This document shows positions 53,317 to 62,294 of a DNA stretch of 64,000 nucleotides, piece by piece (positions within the stretch are counted from its first letter, which is position 1; every line of letters begins with the position of its first letter). Below the pieces are notes generated by a model. That model did no database searches and was not told where the DNA came from. It saw nothing but the letters and a program-made list of their open reading frames with translations. The stretch is from the NCBI GenBank assembly GCA_029261895.1, contig JAJDAK010000048.1:96155-160154 (forward strand), read 5' to 3'. This DNA is from Deltaproteobacteria bacterium. Its GTDB lineage: Bacteria; Myxococcota_A; UBA9160; SZUA-336. The translations under genes were made by a program, and so were the position numbers.

Positions 53317-54540
53317 ATGCCAGTCTATGAATACACCGGCCTCGCAGCCGGCAATCGAACCACTCGGGGTCACGTCGACGCGGACAGCACGCGCGCCGCG
53401 CGCAACAAACTTCGCGCGGATGGAATTTTTCCTACCTCGCTGACGGAAGCTCGCACCAAGGCAAGCGGTTCCGAAATGCTGACCCGCTTCAAGCTCCCCG
53501 AGTTACGAAAAGTCCCCGACCTCGACCTCAGTGTTTTTACCGATCAGCTCGCTACATTGATCGATGCCGGCGTGCCCCTCGTCGAATCGCTGGGCTCGCT
53601 CACAGAACAGATCGAAAACGCGCGGCTCAAGTCGGTCGTGGGTCGTGTACGCGAGTCCGTCAACCACGGTTCATCGCTTGCGGACGCCTTCGGGGAACAC
53701 CCGCAGGTCTTCGACGATCTCTACACCGCCATGGTGCGCGCGGGAGAAAGTGCGGGCGCGCTCGGCTTGGTACTGCAGCGTCTCGCCGACTACGTAGAAG
53801 ATCGTCGTGTGCTCCAAGCCAAAGTCGCGAGCGCCGCGGCATATCCGGCATTTATGGTCGTGATGGTCGGTGCGGCTGCGATTTTTTTGATGATCTTCGT
53901 GCTTCCACGCTTGACTACCGTGCTGCTCGACCTCAACGTCGAATTGCCACTCATTACACGAATCGTTATCGCAACATCGAGTTTCGTCGGTACATACTGG
54001 CCCATCATCGTCTTCACACCGGTCCTGGCGTTTCTGGCTATTAATCGATTCATCAATACGACTCCGGGACGCGCAGCCTGGGATCGTTTTAAACTCAAGC
54101 TGCCTCTTATCGGTCGGGTTTCGCGTTTCGTTGCGATTTCGCGCTTCACGAAAACGCTTTCGACGCTACTCGGCGGCGGGCTCAACATCGTGCACGCCCT
54201 GGAGATTTCCAAGCAGGTCGCGGGCAACATCGTGATCGGTGAAGCCGTCGAAGGGGCAAAAGAGGCGATCACCAAGGGTGCTTCGATCGCCGCTCCGCTC
54301 CGCGCCAGTGGCGAGTTCCCACCGATGGTCACGCATATGGTCGCGGTCGGCGAAGCCTCGGGTCAGCTCGACGCGATGCTTGAGAAAGTTTCCCATACCT
54401 ATGACACACTCGTGGACAACAGCATTGAGCGCTTCACTTCGCTGCTGGGCCCGATCCTTCTCTTTGTGGTCGCGTTTTTGGTCGCGATCATTATGGTTTC
54501 AATCCTACTACCCCTGATCAGCATGTTCAGTGCGTTCTAA
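53317..54540 (+). CDS. gspF: Type II secretion platform protein GspF
   Basis: GspF is the polytopic inner-membrane platform protein that GspE is thought to turn or move. Two homologous cytoplasmic helical bundles (LSVFTDQLATLIDAGVPLVE and ISRFTKTLSTLLGGGLNIVH) are each followed by a membrane segment (YPAFMVVMVGAAAIFLMIFV; GPILLFVVAFLVAIIMVSIL). A central segment, WPIIVFTPVLAFLAINRF, also spans the membrane. The 407-aa length matches the family. It starts 4 bp after gspE. The GGAG ribosome binding site for the following gspG lies at the end of this gene. Confidence 0.96.
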   Translation: MPVYEYTGLAAGNRTTRGHVDADSTRAARNKLRADGIFPTSLTEARTKASGSEMLTRFKLPELRKVPDLDLSVFTDQLATLIDAGVPLVESLGSLTEQIENARLKSVVGRVRESVNHGSSLADAFGEHPQVFDDLYTAMVRAGESAGALGLVLQRLADYVEDRRVLQAKVASAAAYPAFMVVMVGAAAIFLMIFVLPRLTTVLLDLNVELPLITRIVIATSSFVGTYWPIIVFTPVLAFLAINRFINTTPGRAAWDRFKLKLPLIGRVSRFVAISRFTKTLSTLLGGGLNIVHALEISKQVAGNIVIGEAVEGAKEAITKGASIAAPLRASGEFPPMVTHMVAVGEASGQLDAMLEKVSHTYDTLVDNSIERFTSLLGPILLFVVAFLVAIIMVSILLPLISMFSAF

Positions 54541-54553
54541 AGGAGATCTCCAA

Positions 54554-55003
54554 GTGCAAACGAAGCAGCAAGAAGAAGGCTTCACACTCATCGAAATCGC
54601 GATTGTCGTTGCGCTGATTGGCTTCCTCATGGCCATTCTCGCGCCAGCAATTCTCAACGCGTTTCGCGACAACAACGTGAAAGCGACAAAGATTGGAATC
54701 AGTCGCGTTGAGCAAGCGTTGGAGATGTACAAATTGCAGAACGGTCGCTTCCCCACGACCGAACAAGGTTTGGAAGCTCTGGTGCGAAAACCGAGTTCAG
54801 AACCGGCGCCGAAGAATTATCCGCCCGGCGGCTACGTCAAATCGGACTCGCTGCGCGATGCCTGGGGTACTGAACTGCGTTACGAGCAACCGGGCACGAA
54901 CAACGCGCATAGTTACGACGTTTACTCGCTCGGTGCCGACGATATCGAAGGTGGCGAGGGTGAGAATCAAGATCTCGGAAACTGGGAAACCTTCGAGGAG
55001 TAG
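54554..55003 (+). CDS. gspG: Major pseudopilin GspG
   Basis: GspG is the main subunit of the type II secretion pseudopilus. The prepilin peptidase site is EEG/FTLIEIAIVVALIG, with the conserved Glu at position +5. The C-terminal half carries PPGGYVKSDSLRDAWGTELR and VYSLGADDIEGGEGENQD, the calcium-binding loop of major pseudopilins. GTG 54554 is chosen because AAAGGAG lies 8 bases upstream; the ATG at 54530 lies inside gspF and would add an unlikely leader. The product is 149 aa, normal. No prepilin peptidase (gspO) gene is in the window, so processing depends on a gene elsewhere. Confidence 0.96.
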   Translation: MQTKQQEEGFTLIEIAIVVALIGFLMAILAPAILNAFRDNNVKATKIGISRVEQALEMYKLQNGRFPTTEQGLEALVRKPSSEPAPKNYPPGGYVKSDSLRDAWGTELRYEQPGTNNAHSYDVYSLGADDIEGGEGENQDLGNWETFEE

Positions 55004-55005
55004 TC

Positions 55006-55581
55006 TTGAGTAAGACAGGGCGACATCACGGCTTCACACTCTTCGAGATGATCGTTGTGGTCGCCCTCGTTGGATTGATCGCCGCCATGCTGGTTACGCA
55101 GACCGGCGCCATGGATGTGCCGAATCTTCGGAATGCGTCCCGTATCCTAAAAGCCGATCTCCAGTATGCATCGGAACGTGCGATCACCACCGGCCTCGTA
55201 CACCGTTGGGTTGTAGATTTCGATCGCCAGGTTTTTCGGCTCGAGCAATTGGTCGAGGAAGATGCCAAGGAAGTCGGCGGATTGCCGACACATAGCGACC
55301 TGCTGGATCTTGCAGCACCCCTACCCAGCAGCGAATTCGTTCCCGTGGGAAATAAGTTCGGCAGCTGGCGTTGGCTCAAAGAAAGCCGCGTTGACATCGA
55401 TGAGCTTCGGGTTGGAGACGAAGAGTGGCGTGCTGGCGAAGCCAGCATTGCATTTGCACCGGACGGCGCCGCCGATCCCGCCGATCTTTGGATACGCACA
55501 GAGGGCGGCGGATCGATGCAACTACGAATCATCGGCTTCACCGGGGAGGTTCGGGTCGATGAAAACCCCGACGAGCTCTAA
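55006..55581 (+). CDS. gspH: Minor pseudopilin GspH
   Basis: GspH is a minor pseudopilin that helps build the pseudopilus tip. The type IV pilin-like N-terminus is GRHHG/FTLFEMIVVVALVGL, with Glu at +5. The remaining domain is beta-rich (RASEGG-free, with VHRWVVDFDRQVFRLEQL) and fits the GspH/FimT fold. The TTG start at 55006 has GAGGAG five bases upstream. The 191-aa length is typical. The gspI ATG lies inside its last codons, so the two genes overlap by 23 bp. Confidence 0.88.
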   Translation: MSKTGRHHGFTLFEMIVVVALVGLIAAMLVTQTGAMDVPNLRNASRILKADLQYASERAITTGLVHRWVVDFDRQVFRLEQLVEEDAKEVGGLPTHSDLLDLAAPLPSSEFVPVGNKFGSWRWLKESRVDIDELRVGDEEWRAGEASIAFAPDGAADPADLWIRTEGGGSMQLRIIGFTGEVRVDENPDEL

Positions 55582-56098
55582 CGCTGGCTTCACTCTCGTC
55601 GAAGTCCTGCTAGCCGTCGTGATTCTCGCCACGGTCGGCACCACACTTTCAACCTTGGTAATGGAAGGCGTGCACAACTTAGGCGAAGCACGCGCAAAGA
55701 TGGAAGCGATCGAACTCGGCGAAGATCGGCTGCGTGAAATTCAAGAAGCCGCGCGCGGGGGTGAGCTACCCGAGCTCGGTAGCGACGAAGGTGACTTCGA
55801 AGAAGGCAGTGCCTATCACTGGGTTCTCAACGTCGAGCCCTTCTCGCTTCCGCTTCCCGAAAATGCACCTGAAGGCCCGCCGACGTCTTCACTTTTCGTA
55901 CAGGGAAGCACCCAACAAGGCGCCAACCAACCGAGCATTCTGAAAGTTTCGTTCTGGGTGCTCCAAGAAGGGCAAGAGACAGAAGACAGAGTGCCGATGG
56001 AGATCTTCGTCGTGGAAGGCCCGAACGAAACGCAACTGCCAGAGCCGACAACCACGGGTAGCGGACTCTCACAAACAGACCCCGACGCGACACGATGA
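55559..56098 (+). CDS. gspI: Minor pseudopilin GspI
   Basis: GspI is a minor pseudopilin thought to start tip complex assembly with GspJ and GspK. The cleavage site is SSNAG/FTLVEVLLAVVILATVG, with Glu at +5. It is followed by the family-typical NLGEARAKMEAIELGEDRL. The C-terminal part is longer than usual, with an acidic, Pro-rich extension (FVVEGPNETQLPEPTTTG). ATG 55559 is chosen because GGGGAGGT lies 8 bases upstream; the longer frame from 55262 is out-of-frame reading of gspH. The 179-aa product overlaps gspJ by 4 bp. Confidence 0.88.
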   Translation: MKTPTSSNAGFTLVEVLLAVVILATVGTTLSTLVMEGVHNLGEARAKMEAIELGEDRLREIQEAARGGELPELGSDEGDFEEGSAYHWVLNVEPFSLPLPENAPEGPPTSSLFVQGSTQQGANQPSILKVSFWVLQEGQETEDRVPMEIFVVEGPNETQLPEPTTTGSGLSQTDPDATR

Positions 56099-56865
56099 GA
56101 CGTCTAGCATGCCGCGAAGAATCGGGTTTCACGCTGGTCGAAATGATCGCCGCATTCGCATTGATGATGTTCGTGCTTTCAGCAGCGGTGATTCTCTATC
56201 GACAGATCATCAACGCTCAATTTGCTGCACTCGCAGACGGCGCACGGGATACCACCGCGCGTTTGCTCCTCGACCGCATTGAATCGGAACTCAGTGGCGC
56301 AATGCTCTTGCAGAAACCCGAGGACGAGGACCGACTCGAGTTCCCCTATCTATTCATCGGCGAAGACCGATTGATGGGAACCAACGATAGCGACGCGATT
56401 CGTTTCGTCACCATGAATCCCGCGCGCGCCGCCGCAAACAGTCGATCGGGTGGCCTACGCATGGTCACCTACGCGGTGGTGGAACATGAAGCCGACGTGA
56501 TCGACCTCTTTCGCAAAGAAGAGCCCATCCCCGAAGGTATGGACAAGACGATCAACGTCGACGAGGGTCAATTGATGGCGGATGATCTGGGCTACTTCCG
56601 CTTACGCTACCTACACGACGAGAGTGGCGAATGGGTCGATCGCTGGGATTCAGCGGATCTCGAACTGGCGGACCGCCTGCCGCTTCAAGTCGAAGTCCAG
56701 ATACAGCTCATGGGCATCGACGAAGGCGGTGAGCTCGTGGAAGGCCGCGAATTCAGCCGCATCGTGCCGCTGCGAATTCGCCCGATCGATATGTCTGACC
56801 CGAATGACACCAACGCGTTGACCTCTCCCAATGCGCCCGGCACCGGGGATCCAGATGTCCAGTAA
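56095..56865 (+). CDS. gspJ: Minor pseudopilin GspJ
   Basis: GspJ belongs to the tip complex of the type II secretion pseudopilus. The prepilin motif is REESG/FTLVEMIAAFALMMFV, with Glu at +5, followed by a hydrophobic helix and YRQIINAQFAALADGARDTT. A beta-rich domain follows, with DDLGYFRLRYLHDESGEWVD and LPLQVEVQIQL, typical of GspJ. The length is 256 aa. It overlaps gspI at its start (ATGA) and gspK at its end by 11 bp. Confidence 0.9.
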   Translation: MRRLACREESGFTLVEMIAAFALMMFVLSAAVILYRQIINAQFAALADGARDTTARLLLDRIESELSGAMLLQKPEDEDRLEFPYLFIGEDRLMGTNDSDAIRFVTMNPARAAANSRSGGLRMVTYAVVEHEADVIDLFRKEEPIPEGMDKTINVDEGQLMADDLGYFRLRYLHDESGEWVDRWDSADLELADRLPLQVEVQIQLMGIDEGGELVEGREFSRIVPLRIRPIDMSDPNDTNALTSPNAPGTGDPDVQ

Positions 56866-57922
56866 CGTCGCGGCCGATCGCAGACGTGAAGGGGAAGAAG
56901 GCGTCATTCTGGTGCTGCTTACGTTCATCCTGATGATGGCTGCGGTGACGGCGTACTTTTTCGTGGATATTTCGATGGTCGAAATCCATTCGACCTACCA
57001 ACGCGCCACCCGCGCCAAAGCAGATTTGCTCGCAAAATCCGGCGTCGAGCTCGCCAAACGCGCGATCTTGGACGATCTCTTTTACTCGGAGGACCCGCTG
57101 ACGATCGAGCTCGAGTCAAATCTGGACCCTTGGGCACTTCTCAGCCAGACCGAGATCGAAGTCGCGGGCGATGGCACGCTTCGCGTTTCAATCCAGGACG
57201 CAGGAAACCGAATCAATCTAAATGCGCTATTCGATCCAACCGGGACCGCCCAACCTGAATCGGCCGACTTTTTGACGGCCGTCTTGGAAAAATTGATCGA
57301 TGATCTGCCCGGTCGAACCGAGGAAAAGTTCTACAAGATTGAAGAGCTGGTCGAAGGGATCATCGATTGGATCGATTGGGACGAAGAGACCCGACTCGGG
57401 GACGATGAAGAGGATTATTACAAAGGCAAAAAGGCAAGAGGGGTCCCGTTGAATCGACCCATATTCGCCTTGCAAGAACTGGACGGGATTCCTGGTCTCG
57501 ATGACGCTCTTATGACTTCATTGCAAGCACATTTCACCACGCAGCCCCTCTTCCCGAAACAGGATGAAGGCGGCGTGAATCCCAATACCGCACCACCGCA
57601 TGTGCTTGCCCTGCTCTTCCACGGATCATCTGGAGACAAACGCCTACTCGACCGCGACGAAGTCTTTCGTATCCTCAAGGCTCGCGAAGAGGACGGCCGT
57701 GTGTTTTGCCCCAGCACTTTGAATGACGCCTGTGAAAGCTTGCCCGAGGTATTGGGTCGTGTGGGCCAAGACACGATATTTCCGCCGGTTGCGTATACGA
57801 CCGAAGTCTTCACGGTCAAGAGCGTGGCTCGCTTCGGCGAAACGAAGTCCTGTATTTTTACCGTCTTGGACCGCCAGGACCCAAGCGATATGCAAACCCT
57901 GCTGTATCGGATGGGTTGCTGA
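56855..57922 (+). CDS. gspK: Minor pseudopilin GspK
   Basis: GspK is the large minor pseudopilin that caps the pseudopilus. The N-terminus has a processing-like site (GEEG/VILVLLTFILMMAAVTAY). As expected for GspK, position +5 is not Glu. The large domain contains LAKSGVELAKRAILDDLFYS, LRVSIQDAGNRINLNALFDP, a helix-hairpin-like RPIFALQELDGIPGLDDALM and VNPNTAPPHVLALL. These match the GspK alpha domain. ATG 56855 starts inside the gspJ end. The 355-aa product ends in a TGATG junction with gspL. Confidence 0.92.
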   Translation: MSSNVAADRRREGEEGVILVLLTFILMMAAVTAYFFVDISMVEIHSTYQRATRAKADLLAKSGVELAKRAILDDLFYSEDPLTIELESNLDPWALLSQTEIEVAGDGTLRVSIQDAGNRINLNALFDPTGTAQPESADFLTAVLEKLIDDLPGRTEEKFYKIEELVEGIIDWIDWDEETRLGDDEEDYYKGKKARGVPLNRPIFALQELDGIPGLDDALMTSLQAHFTTQPLFPKQDEGGVNPNTAPPHVLALLFHGSSGDKRLLDRDEVFRILKAREEDGRVFCPSTLNDACESLPEVLGRVGQDTIFPPVAYTTEVFTVKSVARFGETKSCIFTVLDRQDPSDMQTLLYRMGC

Positions 57923-59490
57923 TGTTTGAGCGCAACGTTCTCGGGCTCGACATCGGTTCATACTCGGTCAAGGCCGCGGTCTTGAAAGCGGGGCTGCGCG
58001 GCGTAGAGTTCGTGCGCTTCGAAGAACTCGAACTGCAACCAGGTATTTCCGTGGAGGAACGCGAAGCCACGATCCAACTTTTCCTGGACCAGAAGGACCT
58101 GCCGCGCGAAACCGTGGTCGTGGCACTTCCCGGGTCCGAAGTTACGCAGCGTCATTTGCGGTTCCCCTTCAGCGGGAGCAACCGAATCGCTCAGGCTATT
58201 CCTTTCGAAATCGAGGAAGAAGTTCCGTTTCCGCTAGAGAGTATGATCCTCACCCACGAGGACGTAGAAACACGACCCGATCAAACCGATGCGTTGGTGT
58301 TGCTCGCGACGCGGGATCGCGTCCGAGAACACCTCGCCGGATTGCACCGGATGGAAATCGAACCGCGCTATCTGGAAATGGAAGGTGCGGTGCTCGGAAA
58401 TCTGAGCCTCTATCTCAAACTCGACGAACTAAGCCGAATCTTTCTCGATATCGGACACGAGCGAACCAGCGTATGCATGATCGCGGAAGGCAAGCCGGTG
58501 GCGTTGCGACCCATTCCGATCGCCGGACGACATATCACCGAAGCGATCGCAAAGGATCACAATCTAGACTTCCAGGCCGCACAACGGTACAAGCACGATA
58601 ACGGGATCTTCGACGTTGGATCCACGCAGGCAAATACTTCTAGCGTACGCGATGTCTTGGACAGTCTTTCGCGCGAAATTTCGCGCACCCTGCAAGCCAC
58701 CACCGGCGATCCGCTCGATTCCATCGCGCCAACAGAGATTTTGCTGGTGGGCGGCAGTAGTCGTCTGGATGGCATCGACGCCTATCTTGCCGAACGCGTC
58801 GGTATTCATTGCACCAAGATGCGCGTGAGCCGAACCGACGAAGGCGCGAATTTGCTCGATACCGCGGGTCTCCATGTCTACGCGGAAGCCGCCGCGCTGG
58901 CGCTACGAGCCTCGAACACCGATCGCGTGACCAAAATCGATTTTCGTCAGGGCGAATTCAAATACCGCCCTGACCTTTCCGGCCTTCGCCCCCAAATTCG
59001 AGTCGCCAGCATGATGTTTGGCGCGATGCTCTTACTTTGGACGCTCAATCTCAGCGTGGAATGGTTCGTCCGTAGCGGCGAAGTCGAGGAGCTGGAAGAA
59101 CGACTCGCAACCATCTATCAAGACACTTTCCCCAAAGCTAAGAAGGCGCGAGATCCGCTCAAGGCCATGGAGACCGAGGTGCGCGAAATCAAAGAACTCG
59201 CGAATCATCTTGGGGTTACGGGGACCGGACTTTCGGCACTGGAAATCCTGCGCCAAATGTCGGAGCGAATTCCGCCCAACTTCGACGTGAGCTTTCGCGA
59301 GTTGCGAATCGAACGTAAAGAAGCGCGCGCTAAAGGCCATACAAACGACCTACGTACAGTGGATCGTATCAAGGAACAGCTACTGCAGGTGTCCGGCTTT
59401 CAAGACGTACGCATTTCCGATGCTGTAAACAATCAAAAGATCGGTGGCAAAGACTTCAATCTTACGATTCGATTCGAGGACGGCACATGA
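57922..59490 (+). CDS. gspL: Type II secretion protein GspL, PilM-like with fused PilN-like part
   Basis: GspL recruits the GspE ATPase to the membrane. Residues 1-330 form a complete PilM-like actin fold. The phosphate-1 motif is LGLDIGSYSVKAAVL, phosphate-2 is RIFLDIGHERTSV, and the adenosine motif is ILLVGGSSRLDGI, so ATP binding looks intact. A membrane segment lies near residues 355-376, and the periplasmic ferredoxin-like part resembles PilN. Enterobacterial GspL has lost the nucleotide-binding motifs, so this version is closer to type IV pilus PilM-PilN. ATG 57922 overlaps the gspK stop. The 522-aa length is long for GspL because of the complete actin domain. Confidence 0.93.
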   Translation: MFERNVLGLDIGSYSVKAAVLKAGLRGVEFVRFEELELQPGISVEEREATIQLFLDQKDLPRETVVVALPGSEVTQRHLRFPFSGSNRIAQAIPFEIEEEVPFPLESMILTHEDVETRPDQTDALVLLATRDRVREHLAGLHRMEIEPRYLEMEGAVLGNLSLYLKLDELSRIFLDIGHERTSVCMIAEGKPVALRPIPIAGRHITEAIAKDHNLDFQAAQRYKHDNGIFDVGSTQANTSSVRDVLDSLSREISRTLQATTGDPLDSIAPTEILLVGGSSRLDGIDAYLAERVGIHCTKMRVSRTDEGANLLDTAGLHVYAEAAALALRASNTDRVTKIDFRQGEFKYRPDLSGLRPQIRVASMMFGAMLLLWTLNLSVEWFVRSGEVEELEERLATIYQDTFPKAKKARDPLKAMETEVREIKELANHLGVTGTGLSALEILRQMSERIPPNFDVSFRELRIERKEARAKGHTNDLRTVDRIKEQLLQVSGFQDVRISDAVNNQKIGGKDFNLTIRFEDGT

Positions 59491-60041
59491 ACGCAATCCT
59501 CGAACGCCTGCGCGAAGCCTACAAGGCCCGAAGTCGGCGAGAACGGCTGATCATTCAGCTGATTGGTGCTGCGTTCGTGCTTTTTGTCTTCTACTCGTCG
59601 GTTATTTCGCCACTGCGTGAAAGCGTGGCCTTGAAAGAACGCAAAGTACTCGCTCTACGCAAGGACATCGAGCAGTCGATCCTACTCTCGAACGAAATCG
59701 TACGTCTGCAGTTGGAGCTTGAAAGCGTCCAACAGCTGGTATCAACGCGGCAACAAACAAACCTGCTTACGTTGCTCGAGACGCTCGCAGAGAAAGCCGG
59801 CGTCAAAGATCAACTGGAATCGGTAAAACCCGCCAACCCATCGAAAAATGATCGCTATCCCGAAACCCGCGTCGACGTAAAGCTTTCCGGCGCCACACTC
59901 GCCCAGGCGGTCAACCTGCTGCATGAGATCGAAACCGCTGATTTACACCTCATTATTCGATCCGTCGCCATTCAAACTCGACGTGACGATACGAACCTGC
60001 TCGAAATCAAATTCGCAGTCTCGAGTTTCGAGAAAGTTTAA
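59487..60041 (+). CDS. gspM: Type II secretion protein GspM (PilO-like)
   Basis: GspM pairs with GspL in the inner-membrane platform. A short basic cytoplasmic part (YKARSRRERLIIQ) precedes one membrane helix (LIGAAFVLFVFYSSVISPL), a coiled coil (ESVALKERKVLALRKDIEQS) and a small ferredoxin-like domain. The 184-aa length fits the family. Sequence conservation in GspM is low, so the operon position between gspL and gspN supports the call. It overlaps gspL by 4 bp. Confidence 0.9.
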   Translation: MNAILERLREAYKARSRRERLIIQLIGAAFVLFVFYSSVISPLRESVALKERKVLALRKDIEQSILLSNEIVRLQLELESVQQLVSTRQQTNLLTLLETLAEKAGVKDQLESVKPANPSKNDRYPETRVDVKLSGATLAQAVNLLHEIETADLHLIIRSVAIQTRRDDTNLLEIKFAVSSFEKV

Positions 60042-60042
60042 C

Positions 60043-60771
60043 GTGCACAAACTCGCGGTCTTCGGTGTAGGTCTGCTGGTACTCGTTTGGCTCAGTCCCT
60101 GGGTCGCCTCGCAACTGCTGCTGCCATATGAATCACCGCAGCTCCGTGTGGAAGCAAGCGGCACCTCACCCGGCTGGCCGCTGGGCGTTCGTGCCAAGCA
60201 ACTCGATATTCAATATCAAGGCGCGCCGCTACAGCTCAAAGATGCACACTTCTATTGGGTGCCGGCTGGGTTACGTATGAACGGACAGGTTGATGATGGA
60301 AACCTGCTCGCGATGACCGATTCCACATTAAGCTCAGGCTTCCTGCAACTTAAGCAGGTACCACTCGAGAAACTGCCGATCGCCTCTCTCTCGGGTATTG
60401 GCGCGAAAGGAAGCGCAGACGGAGTGATTCGGTACAACGGCAGCGTTGATACCGAGCTTTGGGTTAATCAGGGATCGATCAGTTCACGGATGATGATGGG
60501 CTTGGGCATCGGGTTCAAACTCCTCGTGCTCAAAGGGGTACAGGCCATAGACGGTAGCTGGGATATTGAATCGATGCAGATGCAAGGACCGCCCGTTACG
60601 ATGAACGGCGCCGGAAAGATTGCCAGCAATGGTGCGCTGGATCTGGATCTCACGTTCGAAGAAGTCGATCCTACCATCGGACAGTTCCTGAGCATGGCTG
60701 GAATTCCAGTCAACAATCTGCCGGCCCAGGTTCATGTCGGCGGGACCACGAGCTCACCGCGCATTCAATGA
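60043..60771 (+). CDS. gspN: Type II secretion protein GspN
   Basis: GspN is an accessory protein of some type II systems with one N-terminal membrane segment (LAVFGVGLLVLVWLSPWVAS) and a periplasmic beta-rich domain. The domain resembles AsmA/GspN folds (RAKQLDIQYQGAPLQLKDAHF, GADGV-like turns, MNGAGKIASNGALDLDLTFE). Its role is not settled in the literature. GTG 60043 is used because it follows the gspM stop by one base. The longer frame from 59923 lies inside gspM. The product is 242 aa. Its stop overlaps the HAD gene start by 4 bp. Confidence 0.85.
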   Translation: MHKLAVFGVGLLVLVWLSPWVASQLLLPYESPQLRVEASGTSPGWPLGVRAKQLDIQYQGAPLQLKDAHFYWVPAGLRMNGQVDDGNLLAMTDSTLSSGFLQLKQVPLEKLPIASLSGIGAKGSADGVIRYNGSVDTELWVNQGSISSRMMMGLGIGFKLLVLKGVQAIDGSWDIESMQMQGPPVTMNGAGKIASNGALDLDLTFEEVDPTIGQFLSMAGIPVNNLPAQVHVGGTTSSPRIQ

Positions 60772-61415
60772 AACCGCGAGCGCTTCTGCTCGATGCAGTC
60801 GGCACGCTGATCGAGCTAGCCGAACCCCCAGATGAGGTTTACGTCCGCGTTGCAAGTCGGCATGGCATCAACGTCGATCCCACTCAGGTCAAGACGCGAT
60901 TGGCTACGCTTCTTCACGCCTATCAACCACCCATTCCAAACCCGGGCCAGCTGGACCTACACGCAAATGTGGAACGTGAACATTGGCGCGAAATCATTCG
61001 TGGCGCGTTGGGCGATATCGCAGCGGAGGGTCGCTGCTTCGACGATTTATTCGGCCTCTACGGCGAGAGCAAGACCTGGAAGCGAGTGGAAGATGTTGAA
61101 TTGATGCTCGATGGAGCGCAGCGCCACGCGCTTAAGCTCGCGATCGTCTCAAACATGGACGCGAGATTACCTGCGATTTTGCAGGGCCTTGATCTCGCAA
61201 TCGATCCGATCGTGCTGCCCTCCAACTCCGGTCATGTGAAACCGCAGGCTGAAATCTTTCAGCTCGCGCTCGAGCGAATTGGGGTCGAAGCCAGCGCGGC
61301 CTTTTACATCGGCGACCGCGACCGAGACTGTGTTGAGGCTGCACGCGCAGCCGGTCTGAGCGCAATGCGCCTGATCGGCTGGCGGAATACGCTCCAAGAG
61401 ATCGGTCTCGATTAA
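60768..61415 (+). CDS. HAD-superfamily hydrolase
   Basis: This is a predicted phosphatase or related enzyme of the HAD-IA type. Motif I is LLLDAVGTLIEL with the nucleophile Asp, motif II is IVSNMDARL, motif III Lys is in HVKPQAEIFQLALE and motif IV is YIGDRDRDCVEAARAAG. A helical cap lies between motifs I and II. The 215-aa length fits. The substrate cannot be told from the sequence. It is joined to gspN by an ATGA overlap, so it is probably co-transcribed with the secretion operon, although no functional link is known. Confidence 0.92.
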   Translation: MKPRALLLDAVGTLIELAEPPDEVYVRVASRHGINVDPTQVKTRLATLLHAYQPPIPNPGQLDLHANVEREHWREIIRGALGDIAAEGRCFDDLFGLYGESKTWKRVEDVELMLDGAQRHALKLAIVSNMDARLPAILQGLDLAIDPIVLPSNSGHVKPQAEIFQLALERIGVEASAAFYIGDRDRDCVEAARAAGLSAMRLIGWRNTLQEIGLD

Positions 61416-61433
61416 AACAGCTACAATGCAGTC

Positions 61434-62294
61434 ATGGATTCCATGCAAGGTCTCACGTTGCCCCGCATCGATCGCTGGTCCGATCGCGTCGTAGTGGTGC
61501 GCGGCCTCAACCCCGGCCCATTCACCGGTCCAGGAACCAATACATATCTCATGGGTCTCGGGAAGCGCGTATTGCTACTGGACACCGGCGTTGGCGTGCC
61601 TGAATACATCGAGCTCTTGCGCGACGCTTTGCGCACAGAATTCAGCGTCGATGCTCCGACCGAGATCGTCGTTACCCACGCTCATCCGGATCATCTAGGT
61701 GGTATTCCATCGATCTTCGACAGCTTCGGCAAGATCCCGGTGCACAAGATGCCCCATACCAAATTGGATGGATCGCTTGCGTTCAACGAACTTCGCGATG
61801 GCGACGAGATCCGCACGGATGGCGTGACACTACGCGCGATTGAATCGCCGGGGCATGCGCCCGATCATCTCTGCTTTTGGCTCGACGAGGAGCGCGCGAT
61901 TTTTACTGGGGATGTCGTACTCGGTGCCGGTACATCGATCATTCCGAGTGTGGGTGGAGATATGGGCCTCTACCTGCAAACACTCGAACGCCTGCAGCGT
62001 CTCGAACCGCAACGCCTGTATCCAGGCCATGGCCCGTTGGTCGAACCCGCTGCCCCGAAACTCGAGAGCTATCTCCATCACCGCAAAGAACGCGAGATTC
62101 AGATCATCGCGGCGATCCAATCCGGTGCCACCTCGATCGAAGCCATGGTGCGGCGTATTTACACCGATACACCCGTTGTACTACATGCCGCAGCGGGACA
62201 ATCGGTGCTCTCCCATCTAAGCAAACTCGAAAAAGAAGCCCGGGCATCTCGCTCCGTGGATCCAGCGGGTGTGGAGCATTGGTCCCTTGTCTGA
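61434..62294 (+). CDS. Metallo-beta-lactamase-fold hydrolase (LACTB2-like)
   Basis: This is a zinc-dependent hydrolase. The metal motif is VVTHAHPDHLGGI, with further ligands in ESPGHAPDHLCF, FTGDVVLG and YPGHGPLV. The start, RGLNPGPFTGPGTNTYLMG, and the C-terminal winged-helix-like region (IIAAIQSGATSIEAMVRRIY) are typical of LACTB2 and related proteins. Some members are endoribonucleases and others are hydrolases of thioesters, so the substrate is not assigned. The length is 286 aa. The following HEAT-repeat gene starts within its last codons. Confidence 0.92.
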   Translation: MDSMQGLTLPRIDRWSDRVVVVRGLNPGPFTGPGTNTYLMGLGKRVLLLDTGVGVPEYIELLRDALRTEFSVDAPTEIVVTHAHPDHLGGIPSIFDSFGKIPVHKMPHTKLDGSLAFNELRDGDEIRTDGVTLRAIESPGHAPDHLCFWLDEERAIFTGDVVLGAGTSIIPSVGGDMGLYLQTLERLQRLEPQRLYPGHGPLVEPAAPKLESYLHHRKEREIQIIAAIQSGATSIEAMVRRIYTDTPVVLHAAAGQSVLSHLSKLEKEARASRSVDPAGVEHWSLV

